Part shown: positions 1-9,101 of the stretch, one piece after another
Position numbering within the stretch: the stretch's first letter is position 1
Layout of the letters: the number at the start of each line of letters is the position of its first letter
Assembly: GCA_964409335.1 (NCBI GenBank)
Contig: CAYPCW010000002.1
Coordinates: forward strand, 1-64,000
Source of the DNA: JABMOW01 sp964409335
GTDB lineage: Bacteria > Fidelibacterota > Marinisomatia > SCGC-AAA003-L08 > JACNLC01
Reading direction: 5' to 3'
Length of the DNA: 64,000 bases
Notes under the pieces: generated by a model
The model's input: the letters and a program-made list of their open reading frames with translations, nothing else
Told to the model about the DNA's origin: nothing
The model's database searches: none
Made by a program: the position numbers and the translations under genes

Positions 1-3000
1 CACCACCCCTGAGCTTTTTCAATTTATAGTATGCCATGACAATGCGATGGTCAGGATATGCCTGTTTCAGAACCAGGTAATACAATTTCAATTGAGGCGG
101 AAACTGATCAAAAAGCCTGTTGGAGGTAATGGAACCTGTTTTGAAATCCAGACCCAGGATGAGTTTATGTTCCGGGTGAATATCGACTCTGTCAATGGTT
201 CCGCGAAAACTGATCTTACCCAGTTCAGGGTGATCCAGGATCAGCTCGGAGAGCGAGGATTCGCCATACCCGAATCCCTGCTCTGAACTGATGAATTGAA
301 AATTCGCCATGGATTGGGCATCGTCTTCGAGCAGATTTTTGAATAACCCCCGGAAACCACCGGTGTCATCCAGCCCCAGAACATACGGTTCCAATTTGTA
401 AAGGAGTTCAAAATTTATCGAATCGAATTTTTCCACCGCCTCCCTGCAGATCGCAGCCAGTAATTTACAGGCGGCTCCGGGATCTGTGCGATTTAAAGAC
501 CAACCGTCAGGATGTGTTTTTCCAAACCGGTCCAGAATACTATGGATCAGATTACCCAATTGCATCGGAACAGATGTCACCGGATCCGTCTCCCGGATCT
601 TCCATACATGCTTCATTAAAAATACAAGGGGAGCGTTCTGCAGATCGGTCAATTGCGAGGCGGAGAAATATCGGTTTTCAGAAAAACGGGTCATCGGGTT
701 GATTCTGCCAAAATAGGGGCTGTCTGTGGGATTTTCCAGAATGACGTTATGACGGTTGACCTGCCTTTCCATTGCCGGCGATACCGGTCGATCGATCGAT
801 ATCCGTTTCCTGATGGTGACTTCAAAGGGATGTCTGTTCGGGTGGATAACCTTCTGTTTTTTCAAATTTTCAAGAAACAGGGAATGCATTTGTTCTTCGC
901 CGTCTACACCCCGGGCGGCACATGATAAATATATCTTTCCGGATTGAGCAAGCCAGGAGTTAAATATTTTTCGGTTGGTCTGGTAATGGAAGTTCGGCGT
1001 ATCCGGTAATAGAAATCCGGTAGGTGTGGTCGCAGGGAAATCTCCATTCGCCAATCCCGGCACAAACACCACTTTTTCCGTCACATGATTCACGCTTTCC
1101 ATCACCGACACGACCGGAATCCCTTCAATCTGAGTCCGGGTGGGGATATCCTGGTGTCTCAGGGCTTCCGTAAGCTCGATCTTATATCCAGGTTCCGGTA
1201 AATGGGGATAATTCGTCTGAACGAAATGATTCAGGTTATTCAAGATAGTGATGAATGCGTTCAAAGACTGACGATCCATGTCATCCGGGGTGATGTACAT
1301 TTCTGATATCTGTTCAATATAAGTGGCAAAACGGATGAAAAAGGGGGCAGTCGAAGCCTGCCATTGTTCAAAGCAACGGATGGTGTACGATATTGCCAGG
1401 TTCAGTTCATCCGGTATTGGCGCGGGCAGGCGGACATGACCTGACACTTCATCATAAAAGTTGTGAATGTCCAGGGGAATTTGCGCTTTTTCTGATCGTC
1501 TGAAAAGGATATCCAGCGTTAATAATCCCTGTCTGATCTGGTCAGCATTTTCGCCGGCGAGTGCCAACGCCACAGAATGATGAAACCAGGTAAACAGTTG
1601 ATTCCAGGTCGGTGAAGGCAGAATGTAAATATCCAGCAGCCGAAGACAAGCCTGTACGACAGGCCGTTCAAGAACCGGCTCACCTTTTGCGAGCAGGATA
1701 GGAATTCCCTCTGATTGAAAGATCGGGACCAGCCTGGGGACCAGTTTTTCCATGGTGGGTAAAACGACAAGCATATCGTCGTAACCAACTCCGTTATCCA
1801 ATTCCGTTTTGATCATCGCCGCTATAAAACCGATTTCAGCATCCACGTCAAAGGGCTGGTACCAGTGTAAGGATTCTGACCGAATTGATGAAGATTCCGG
1901 CTGATCGGGTATTTCACAGATCGTACACTGACCGGCATACAGGGCAGCCCGACGCAAAAAATCCCGATCCTTTTGAAAGACCGGCAACCAACAGTCGGCA
2001 ATCACAGGTTTCCCGGTCAGACCCTTCCATTGAAAGTCTGACTCCGATAAATAGGGGTGAATCCCCCGGGTGATTAATACATCCCTGATTTTAGTGAAAT
2101 GGGATTCAAGCGCAGGACCGGGGGAATATCCGTGTTTATCCGCCAGAATGAATGCGGTACACAGGGCATTCAGTACGCCCGGATATTCCTGAAATGATTG
2201 TCCCTGAAACTCATCATTTAAGTGGCTTCGCAGCAAAATTCTAATCAGTGACAATGGCGCCGGCGGGGAATTATACCGTTGATTCAGTGAGGAAATTGTA
2301 TGGAACATCATCCCCGGATGCAACAGGCGCCGGCGGGATAATTCACTTTTTAATTGAGAAATCCGGAATTGTGTGGGACAGATCACCAGCATATTTTCAG
2401 CGGGATGTGTTAAGGGTTCCGGGAGTTGAATAGTTGATGCCGGTAGTTGAGGGATCGACCACCCGGTCTCATTCAACAAGGATAAATTGGAAAAAAACTC
2501 CGGATGATACGAAATGGGGATCACCTCATTCCGGGACAGATAAACCAACTCTCCCCGAAGTGACGGAATGTGATACAATGCCCGTGCGAGATGCAGGTAG
2601 ATTTGAACCTGTGCTTCATATTGGTGCCGGCGGCGGGTTGTTGTATCGGTTTTATAATCCCGAACCACCCATTCTCCGCCGACCGTGTACAACGCATCGA
2701 TGATCCCCGATACATGTAACCGGGTCTGCCCTCCGGAAGCCAGCAGGATTCCTTCAACAGGATGCTCTGAAATCAGTTGACCCTGTTGTAGAGATCGCGT
2801 AGTCTTGATGGCATCCATCGCAGTCAGCCGGGTAATGTAATCCGTCCACTGTTCTTCTGACATAGGAATCGCCTCCGGAGGATAAGAAGCGATTTTTTCA
2901 CAAAGAATATTCAGATGCTGATTCACGTCAAAATATCCATGTTCAATCACCCAGTGAATGAAAGTGCCGAATTCCTTTCCGTAGGAATCCAAATCAGCCG

Positions 3001-5965
3001 GGGGTGGCTCGTCGTTTCCACCGGCACACTGTTCCGATAATTCATGGACGCTCATTCGATGGATGATCGGTGCAGCCGGCATCGTTTTGGGGGCGGTACG
3101 CAGGGGGAGCATGGTGCAGCCGGGTGAAATATTGCCGGTTTCGATAGCCCCGGGATCATAGGATTCAATGTCTGTCTCTGCGAATGGGTGGGTCGCCCTT
3201 TCCTTTTTCAGCGTATCTGAAGTCAGATCAAATACGACCCGGACCCAGTCAAGATAACACCCATTGAGGTTGTCTATCATCCCGGGTTCAGGGAAATCGC
3301 CGTTTTTTTCCTTCAAGACCCCGGAGAGAATGACACCGTATTTCGCCCGGGTTACAGCCACATAAAATAACCGGATATATTCAGCGAATTCTTCCCGCTG
3401 ATGCTGATCCTTCATCTTTTTCATCAGAACGTTTCCGGTGACGAAACCGTCAATTCGCGACATCGAAAGCCCGAACTCAAAATCAGAACCGCCCCTCCCG
3501 GATAGTACTCCGCCCAGCATGGACTCCTGCTGGCTGTAGCTAAATTTTCTATGGAGATCGGGGATAACCACAAATGGAAATTGCAATCCTTTCGCCTGAT
3601 GAATGGACATGATCACGATCTCTGATGAAGATTCCATGGGCGCCAGTCCTTCAACTTCGTTATTACGAATCCGGGACCGAAGTTTATGGTGAATCTCCGA
3701 CAGATCATCACCGGAAACAGACCAGGTATGAATGATACGGATACCTTTCAGGATATTTTTCCACCGTTGTCTTCCATCCGGTTCCGAGAGATATCCAAGC
3801 TGCCGTTCAGGGGTTCCCAGTATGCGTTCCAGTACCCGATCAATTGGGAGGGTGCTGCATAAGGACCGCCATTGATCAATCTCTTCCCGGACTTGTGTCA
3901 GGGCGGGCGCGATGACGTGGTAGACGGAACGGTTTCCCCGGTCAGGGTATAAAATTTTTGTCAACTGATCGTCATCCAGGGCAAAAACAGGTGATCGAAG
4001 CAGTCCGGTCAAAGCCACGTCGTCAAGTGGATTGATCATCACTCCTAAAAGCATTTCCATATCCAGGATTTCCTGACGGCGATAAAATCCGCTTCCGCCT
4101 GCTACTTCGAAATCCAATCCTTCGATATGAAATGCTTCGCGGAACTGGGCGATATTATTTGCAAATGTGCGAAGCAGAATGCCGATTTTAGGTACGCCTG
4201 CAGAATCCGGTAATCGCCCATATTGTGGAGAGTTCATGAACCGGGCGATACATCGCACCACATGTCGTGGATACGCTAATTTGTCCTGAGAGAATACATC
4301 GGCAGGCCATTGCCCTTGTCCGGACGCCACTTTTAGCAGGTGGATGTGTATGCTCCCGTCCATGAGACGGTCAATTTCCCGGTCATGATCGGGTTTTGTC
4401 TCCGGATATTGGGTGGGCGAAAATACAGATTCAAATGCTTCATGATGATCTTCTGCAGATTTAAACAGCCGGGAAAAAACCGGATTGATCGCCTGCTGTA
4501 TAAACGCATCCGACGACCGGTAATTGTCATTAAATTCGATGATCCGGGGGTTGACATCCGTCTGGCAAAAATCGGCAATCGCATCCCGCATCACTTTCAC
4601 ATCCGCATTCTGGAACCGGTAAATAGACTGTTTGTCATCACCCACAATAAACAAACCCTGATCCCGGAGAATGTCCTTATCCGATGCGATCAGTCGAATA
4701 ATTTCCCAGCGTATCCGGTTGGTGTCCTGAAATTCATCACCCATGATGTGAGTATAGGCGCTGCCATATTTTCGGGCAATGCCCGGATTGTGTTTTATTA
4801 ACCGGTAGGCGGTATCGATCACGTCCTGGTATCCCATAATATTGTGCGTCTGTTTCGCCCGCTGGTGCAGCGAACTGAATTCCCGGTACAGATTCACCAC
4901 ATCCACGAGACATTCAGCGCCGCGCAGGTCATCATCGGTGAAAATCAGAGCGACGCTTTCAACAGGTGCATGCGTGCGCATTTCATCTAAAAAAGAATCC
5001 AGACATGCATCGATGGTTTTTTTATCATGAGAAGCGCCCAATTCTGACTTCCAATCCGAAACCGTGCCGAGAATCGGGGTTAGACGCTGAATATAAGTAC
5101 CCCCTCCGGTAGTAAACAGGGGATGGATATTCTTCTTATAAAATGCAGGCTGCAGGGATTCAGGCATAGTAAAAAATGCCTCGGTAAAGCGTTGTTGTTG
5201 AATCAATATTTGACGGGCATTCGCAGGTAAAGAATATGAGAGGATTTCTTGCAAAACGATAATGTACCGTTTCATCAGGCGCGTTAAGGGAAGTGCCGGT
5301 TCGTATTTCTCCTGCCATCGACGAAAAAGGGCTTCCGGTGTAGCGGCGGATGCCCGGGATTCCCATTGAGCCAATTCATATTCATGGTTTGACAGAAATT
5401 TCATGGCATTTTGAAGATGAAATACCCCCATTTGGGAGACCAGTCGTTGAAGTCGCAGATCGTTTTTGTCAAATAATTCCTGAAAAAATAATCGCAGGGT
5501 GTCCTGAAAAATGTCTTTTAACAACCCCTCATCTCCGATCGCAACGGATGGATCAATGCGGGATTGTATGGGATTTTCACGAAGGATTTTTCCGCAAAGC
5601 GCATCAATCGTCATGATCTGTGCCCGGTTGAAAGATTCTACCAGCCATTGATCATATCCAAAACGGCTGCTCCGGCGAATATGTTCACCGGGAAATCCAT
5701 GTGAAAGGTCCGGGGATGAAATGAGGTTATGAATATCCCGGTATATTCTGCCCGACATTTCCGCGGTCGCCTTATTAGTAAAGGTGATGACGAGGATATT
5801 TTGCGGACCCCGCCAATGCTCCTTTGGAATGGAGGCGGCTTCCTGTGCAAAGGCATCCAGAATGGCAATATACCGTTTGGTAAGCGCATAGGTTTTTCCG
5901 GCTCCCGCACAGGCACGGATCACTACATTTCGATTCAGGTCTAAGGCATCGGATAAATTTGACAT
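1..5965 (-). CDS. addAB: Single-chain AddA-AddB helicase-nuclease fusion (3' end beyond window)
   Basis: Reading from the ATG at 5965 to the left edge gives 1988 codons without a stop. The first half is a UvrD/AddA-type helicase: Walker A (AGAGKT, about residues 20-25), motif Ia TFTNKAT, Walker B DEFQDTN (410-416), GDDKQS, HQAKG (789-793) and VAVTRAK (869-875). A RecB-type PD-(D/E)XK nuclease follows, with G-x-x-x-H near 1000 and DYKTD at 1103-1107. A linker of about 40 residues then leads to an AddB-like half from about 1190: a CPTQ stretch, a GLANGDFP motif (about 1637-1644) and a second nuclease with GTIDRVD (1921-1927) and DFKTG (1939-1943). I saw no Walker A in the AddB half, and its usual first Fe-S Cys position reads N-A-P. 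AddAB resects double-strand breaks for RecA loading; in characterised systems its subunits are separate. Met1192 lies at the junction, but no ribosome site or stop precedes it. The protein probably ends a short way past the edge. Confidence 0.88.
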   Translation of the reverse strand, partial: MSNLSDALDLNRNVVIRACAGAGKTYALTKRYIAILDAFAQEAASIPKEHWRGPQNILVITFTNKATAEMSGRIYRDIHNLISSPDLSHGFPGEHIRRSSRFGYDQWLVESFNRAQIMTIDALCGKILRENPIQSRIDPSVAIGDEGLLKDIFQDTLRLFFQELFDKNDLRLQRLVSQMGVFHLQNAMKFLSNHEYELAQWESRASAATPEALFRRWQEKYEPALPLTRLMKRYIIVLQEILSYSLPANARQILIQQQRFTEAFFTMPESLQPAFYKKNIHPLFTTGGGTYIQRLTPILGTVSDWKSELGASHDKKTIDACLDSFLDEMRTHAPVESVALIFTDDDLRGAECLVDVVNLYREFSSLHQRAKQTHNIMGYQDVIDTAYRLIKHNPGIARKYGSAYTHIMGDEFQDTNRIRWEIIRLIASDKDILRDQGLFIVGDDKQSIYRFQNADVKVMRDAIADFCQTDVNPRIIEFNDNYRSSDAFIQQAINPVFSRLFKSAEDHHEAFESVFSPTQYPETKPDHDREIDRLMDGSIHIHLLKVASGQGQWPADVFSQDKLAYPRHVVRCIARFMNSPQYGRLPDSAGVPKIGILLRTFANNIAQFREAFHIEGLDFEVAGGSGFYRRQEILDMEMLLGVMINPLDDVALTGLLRSPVFALDDDQLTKILYPDRGNRSVYHVIAPALTQVREEIDQWRSLCSTLPIDRVLERILGTPERQLGYLSEPDGRQRWKNILKGIRIIHTWSVSGDDLSEIHHKLRSRIRNNEVEGLAPMESSSEIVIMSIHQAKGLQFPFVVIPDLHRKFSYSQQESMLGGVLSGRGGSDFEFGLSMSRIDGFVTGNVLMKKMKDQHQREEFAEYIRLFYVAVTRAKYGVILSGVLKEKNGDFPEPGMIDNLNGCYLDWVRVVFDLTSDTLKKERATHPFAETDIESYDPGAIETGNISPGCTMLPLRTAPKTMPAAPIIHRMSVHELSEQCAGGNDEPPPADLDSYGKEFGTFIHWVIEHGYFDVNQHLNILCEKIASYPPEAIPMSEEQWTDYITRLTAMDAIKTTRSLQQGQLISEHPVEGILLASGGQTRLHVSGIIDALYTVGGEWVVRDYKTDTTTRRRHQYEAQVQIYLHLARALYHIPSLRGELVYLSRNEVIPISYHPEFFSNLSLLNETGWSIPQLPASTIQLPEPLTHPAENMLVICPTQFRISQLKSELSRRRLLHPGMMFHTISSLNQRYNSPPAPLSLIRILLRSHLNDEFQGQSFQEYPGVLNALCTAFILADKHGYSPGPALESHFTKIRDVLITRGIHPYLSESDFQWKGLTGKPVIADCWLPVFQKDRDFLRRAALYAGQCTICEIPDQPESSSIRSESLHWYQPFDVDAEIGFIAAMIKTELDNGVGYDDMLVVLPTMEKLVPRLVPIFQSEGIPILLAKGEPVLERPVVQACLRLLDIYILPSPTWNQLFTWFHHSVALALAGENADQIRQGLLTLDILFRRSEKAQIPLDIHNFYDEVSGHVRLPAPIPDELNLAISYTIRCFEQWQASTAPFFIRFATYIEQISEMYITPDDMDRQSLNAFITILNNLNHFVQTNYPHLPEPGYKIELTEALRHQDIPTRTQIEGIPVVSVMESVNHVTEKVVFVPGLANGDFPATTPTGFLLPDTPNFHYQTNRKIFNSWLAQSGKIYLSCAARGVDGEEQMHSLFLENLKKQKVIHPNRHPFEVTIRKRISIDRPVSPAMERQVNRHNVILENPTDSPYFGRINPMTRFSENRYFSASQLTDLQNAPLVFLMKHVWKIRETDPVTSVPMQLGNLIHSILDRFGKTHPDGWSLNRTDPGAACKLLAAICREAVEKFDSINFELLYKLEPYVLGLDDTGGFRGLFKNLLEDDAQSMANFQFISSEQGFGYGESSLSELILDHPELGKISFRGTIDRVDIHPEHKLILGLDFKTGSITSNRLFDQFPPQLKLYYLVLKQAYPDHRIVMAYYKLKKLRGG

Positions 5966-6263
5966 TCAGGGATATTTCCGGTAAAATCTTTCCCGGAATT
6001 TATTAAAAACTGATGCAGGTTTCTATGGAATATTAGTAATTTTTTAGATGTACCTGAAGAACATCAGACTGAATTTTTTACGGTCTGGTAAGTTTCCCGG
6101 CGATATCTGAATTGGTTCTAAAGGGATCACCATTTTCACGATGGTGATCCCTGATCATCTTCACTTTTATCCTGCCGTGACCGTCAAATGATTAAACCGG
6201 CGGATATATGCGGATGTGATGGCTTGATCTGTCGGATAGAGGATATAAATTTCCCTGCCGAAG
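5966..6263. other. Intergenic region between the copper operon and addAB
   Basis: No convincing reading frame is present. The stretch holds the terminator-like hairpin at 6123-6151 and, on its addAB side (about 5966-6100), an AT-rich segment that must contain the addAB promoter. I could not pick out good -35 and -10 boxes. No clear Shine-Dalgarno precedes the ATG at 5965. Confidence 0.6.
6123..6151 (-). terminator. Hairpin at the end of the copper operon
   Basis: A perfect 11-bp inverted repeat (GGGATCACCAT at 6123-6133, its complement at 6141-6151) encloses a 7-base loop. It lies about 110 bases beyond the last copper gene and before addAB. Neither side carries a strong T-run, so it may be a weak or factor-assisted terminator, or an mRNA-stabilising hairpin. 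Confidence 0.5.
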
Positions 6264-6497
6264 CTACAGGATTCTATCCAGCCAGCCTTTCTTTTTGGGG
6301 CTGGGCGTATATCCTGCCTGCCTCACGAGATCAAAGATATCCGATTCGCATAACGATCCGGAAACAGAGACATCTTTATCCATCAAATTGATATCTACAA
6401 TTTCGGTTTTACCCGAATTCTCCAAAGCTGCCCTGATCTTTGATGCACACCCTTCACACGTCATATCGCTAACTTTAATGATAATCTTTTTGGCCAT
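6264..6497 (-). CDS. Small HMA-domain copper chaperone (CopZ/CopP-like)
   Basis: A 77-residue protein starting at the ATG at 6497, preceded by GGAG. An upstream in-frame extension exists but has no support. It is a single heavy-metal-associated domain: a beta strand of repeated K and I, then the metal loop MTCEGCASK with the CxxC pair at about residues 13-16, and a C-terminal GY near the end of the ferredoxin-like fold. There is no signal peptide, so it should be cytosolic, passing Cu(I) to a transporter or buffering it. It is the last gene of the minus-strand copper operon. No copper P-type ATPase, the usual partner of such chaperones, is visible in the window. The fold call is secure; the exact partner is unknown. 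Confidence 0.85.
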   Translation of the reverse strand: MAKKIIIKVSDMTCEGCASKIRAALENSGKTEIVDINLMDKDVSVSGSLCESDIFDLVRQAGYTPSPKKKGWLDRIL

Positions 6498-6568
6498 TAT
6501 TTCTCCAATTTGAAAAAGGACCCAGGAACGTCCGTCTGGCAATTCCCGGATCCGTGGTGATGACAATT

Positions 6569-6970
6569 CTACGACTTGACCAATCGCATGGGGGCAAGTT
6601 TCATACCGCATTCGGAGCATTTACCCGGCTCAGTTTGCCGCACATGACTATGGATCAGCATGGGACACCCGTAATATTCCATTTTATCTTTCGACGTAAT
6701 GACGCCCGGCACCAGAGCCATGCCGCATTTTTCGCATTCCCCGGGGTCGGTATGATGCACGTCTTTATGAGATGGCATTGGACAGGTATAATAGATGAGT
6801 GTTTCGTCTTTTCCAATCATAGGCTCGTCCGATTTGCTCATTTCCATACCTTCATGTTCATGAGTTTCACCCATTGCAGCACTCATATCATGCTGGTGGT
6901 CTTTATGCGTTTCTGTTTTACCGCAGGCAACGATCAACGTTGCTGCAAAAATAATGAGTATTGTTTTCAA
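6569..6970 (-). CDS. Lipoprotein with two heavy-metal-binding (HMBD) modules
   Basis: A 133-residue protein probably starting at a TTG at 6970, which has AAGGAG at good spacing. The N-terminus is a lipoprotein signal ending in a lipobox-like IVACG, so Cys16 would be lipidated. Next come a His/Met-rich linker (HKDHQHDM, HEHEGMEM) and two copies of the short HMBD motif: YYTCPMPSHKDV...PGECEKCGMALVP and YYGCPMLIHSHV...PGKCSECGMKLAP. The same module occurs in CusB-type efflux adaptors, two genes of the pump upstream. The likely role is periplasmic capture of Cu or Ag for the pump; this is inferred from ligands and neighbours. Confidence 0.8.
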   Translation of the reverse strand: MKTILIIFAATLIVACGKTETHKDHQHDMSAAMGETHEHEGMEMSKSDEPMIGKDETLIYYTCPMPSHKDVHHTDPGECEKCGMALVPGVITSKDKMEYYGCPMLIHSHVRQTEPGKCSECGMKLAPMRLVKS

Positions 6971-7182
6971 ATTTCACTCCTTACTATTATTGTAATACGA
7001 TGATTATTCGCAGGGTGGATTCTATCCTGCTTCCGATATTATTAAATTTACCTCTGAAATTTAATACTTTCGCTTCATTCTTCGTTTCGTCAGGTTTGCG
7101 TTCATTTTTGGAAACTCTCAAACAGCGAACGGCTCTTGTATGAGTATCCATCCACTGAAACAACCGGATATGTTTCTGAAAA

Positions 7183-7752
7183 TCAGTGGTCATGTTGATT
7201 ATTGTGTGAATGGGGTTGAGACGGATGGGAGTCCGGTTCGTCATCGTCGTCATCTGTGTCATCCTCTTCATGAAGATCATGGCGTGGCGACGTCAGGATC
7301 ATATCTTCCGGAGGAGAAGAGACCCCCATCCCGTATCTGAAAACCAGTTCCGCACCCCGGTCGGCGCCTATGACAAGAATGACCGATAAGATTAGAAGGG
7401 CAATGAACCGGAAAATTCCTTTCCGTACCTGTTTGATAAATTGGAATATGATCGCAAATAAGACCGTCAGCCAGGTAAACCAGAGCATGATATCCCGATG
7501 AACATGAACCTGGTCATGTGCCGGTGAATCATGTCCCAGAATATCCGCAGCCCGATACCCAAAATACATCGCGACGATAGCGCTTACCGCTGCAAAATTC
7601 AATAGTATTCCGGCGGCTTTTCCAAAGAATTCCGTCTTGCTGATGAGAAATATAATTTCAGACAGCAGTGACAGCAAGACCAGGACAATGGGGAAGTGCA
7701 CAAACATGGGGTGCAGGTTTACGGCGTTATTCATCCCGGGTAGAAAGTCCAT
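7183..7752 (-). CDS. DUF2231-like membrane protein with His/Asp-rich tail
   Basis: A 189-residue protein, ATG at 7752 with AGGAAG upstream. The start is LHPMFVHFPIVLVLLSLL, typical of DUF2231-like membrane proteins with conserved His in the first helix (HPxxVHFPI). Four hydrophobic segments lie at about residues 15-37, 45-65, 88-108 and 115-133, with histidines in the HDSPAHDQVHVHRD loop between the second and third. From about residue 150 the tail is acidic and His-rich (a D run, then HPSQPHSHNNQHDH), a plausible metal-binding extension. It lies between the tandem-HMA protein and the HMBD lipoprotein in the copper operon. It may sense or bind metal or a redox cofactor at the inner membrane; no reaction can be assigned. 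Confidence 0.75.
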   Translation of the reverse strand: MDFLPGMNNAVNLHPMFVHFPIVLVLLSLLSEIIFLISKTEFFGKAAGILLNFAAVSAIVAMYFGYRAADILGHDSPAHDQVHVHRDIMLWFTWLTVLFAIIFQFIKQVRKGIFRFIALLILSVILVIGADRGAELVFRYGMGVSSPPEDMILTSPRHDLHEEDDTDDDDDEPDSHPSQPHSHNNQHDH

Positions 7753-7763
7753 TTGATCTTCCT

Positions 7764-8516
7764 TTACCTGACTTTGCAGCAGCCGGGTAGCTTGTGATAT
7801 GCCATGGCGTCTGCAGGTGTGGTGTTGGCTTGATACCCGATTTGGGCGATGGCTTTTTCAATATCCGGGAGTGTCAATACCTCAGGATCATACACAATAT
7901 GCCCCATATGATTTTCGAGGATCACATCCACGGACTGAATACCGGCTGTTTTTGGTAATTCCCGTTCGATCCGGCTTTCACACATTCCACATTGGATGGT
8001 TGGTAAACTGACCCTAACCATGGCTTGATTTTCTGCATCATTCTTCAGAATCTTCATACCATCCGTTTTATCAGGTGTGCTATGATCCGTTTCGGATTTC
8101 ATCCTCAGCTGATCATACTCCGCCTCCGTCATCTGACAGCATCCATCCAGGTTATGATAAGCCGCAGGATCTGCAGGCGTCTCATTTGCCCAGTACCCAA
8201 GTTCTGCGATGGAGTGTTCCACGCCCTGTGCATCGATGACCTCAGGGTCAATGATGACCTCAGCGGTTTTATGATCCATATCCACATTTACAGACCGGAT
8301 CCCCGCCACCTTCGATATCCCTGTCTCGATGGTATTTTTGCACATACCGCATTGTACCGATGGCAATTTGACCGTCATCGATACGCCCTGAGTAGTGTGC
8401 ATCATCTGACCATCCTTGTGCTTCATCATGTTCATATGACTTTGAGAGTCCTTTGGGAATGAAAAAGCCGCTGATATTATCAGTCCCAGAGTGATGAGTG
8501 TTTGTGTTGTTTTCAT
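7764..8516 (-). CDS. Secreted tandem HMA-domain copper-binding protein
   Basis: A 250-residue protein, ATG at 8516 with AGGTAAG upstream. An N-terminal signal peptide (about 1-20) implies export to the periplasm. Two HMA domains follow, each with a QCGMC metal loop (about residues 55-59 and 175-179). Each HMA ends in GYxANxTPAD and is followed by a conserved add-on, AYHxLxGCC: the first reads AYHNLDGCCQ, the second AYHKLPGCCK. Each repeat thus offers CxxC plus His and a CC pair. HMA domains are usually cytosolic or part of P-type ATPases, so a secreted double copy is less common. It lies one gene downstream of cusA. It is probably a periplasmic Cu(I) carrier or buffer; the role of the CC extension is unknown. 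Confidence 0.82.
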   Translation of the reverse strand: MKTTQTLITLGLIISAAFSFPKDSQSHMNMMKHKDGQMMHTTQGVSMTVKLPSVQCGMCKNTIETGISKVAGIRSVNVDMDHKTAEVIIDPEVIDAQGVEHSIAELGYWANETPADPAAYHNLDGCCQMTEAEYDQLRMKSETDHSTPDKTDGMKILKNDAENQAMVRVSLPTIQCGMCESRIERELPKTAGIQSVDVILENHMGHIVYDPEVLTLPDIEKAIAQIGYQANTTPADAMAYHKLPGCCKVR

Positions 8517-8554
8517 TTGCTTACCTTTCTGTTATTTAGGTTTAACGTAAAATT

Positions 8555-9091
8555 TCATAGTGTTGTAAAAGCGATGATCACTCCGTTATTCGCAGGGGTT
8601 CCCAATCCGCTCATATGCCGCATGTCCATCCCGTCTAAATGAGAATGGTCCCCCATCATGTCATCGTGATGTGAATGCATCGGTTGCATGCCTTCGAGAA
8701 GGCAAAGTGAATAGATATGGGATTCCGGCAGAAGATCGTTGGAATGAAAAGTTACCTCTGTAAATTCCGGATTCCAGATGAAAGTACCGTTCATATGTCC
8801 AAACAACCCTGCCGGGATTTCAATGAGTGCATGTTCAAACAGTCCAAACCGCTCTTCACATGAATCACTATCCATAGGACCATTGAAGGTAATCCGGATA
8901 CCGGAATCCCTTGGGAAATCCACAGCTCCGTTTGCCGGCGTGATGGAAACAATCGATGGCGTTCCCTCTATTCCGGAGTGATCACATCCTGCAATCATGA
9001 TCAGGAGAATGAATGCCTGTATCAGTTTCGTTTTATCTATAAATATCCGGTCAGGATTACTTCGCAGGTATGCTTTAGTTTTTTCTTTCAT
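8555..9091 (-). CDS. Ig-like (Big_5) lipoprotein with Met/His-rich loop
   Basis: A 178-residue protein. The ATG at 9091 is chosen because AAGGAG precedes it directly; a GTG 24 bases upstream has no ribosome site and overlaps cusA. The signal ends in IMIAGCDHS, a lipobox. The body is one bacterial Ig-like (Big_5/SbsA) domain: ITPANGAVDFPRDSGIRITF, then GMQP near the end. A cluster of Met, His and Asp (MHSHHDDMMGDHSHLDG and MDMRHM) is inserted before the last strand, as in CopC-like copper proteins. It lies between cusA and the tandem HMA gene, with an 11-base gap after cusA. Periplasmic or outer-membrane copper binding is likely, by composition and context. Confidence 0.75.
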   Translation of the reverse strand: MKEKTKAYLRSNPDRIFIDKTKLIQAFILLIMIAGCDHSGIEGTPSIVSITPANGAVDFPRDSGIRITFNGPMDSDSCEERFGLFEHALIEIPAGLFGHMNGTFIWNPEFTEVTFHSNDLLPESHIYSLCLLEGMQPMHSHHDDMMGDHSHLDGMDMRHMSGLGTPANNGVIIAFTTL

Positions 9092-9101
9092 TTCAATCTC
9101 C

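Noticed and set aside
2300..2450. Possible separate start for AddB (Met1192)
   Set aside because: No stop ends AddA before it and no Shine-Dalgarno precedes it, so a separate gene is not supported; internal initiation remains possible.
4340..4801. A 153-codon plus-strand frame opposite addAB
   Set aside because: It lies wholly inside the addAB coding frame, whose motifs are unmistakable; no ribosome site or family similarity.
6554..7003. A 149-codon plus-strand frame
   Set aside because: Antisense to the HMBD lipoprotein with its CxxC motifs; composition mirrors that gene.
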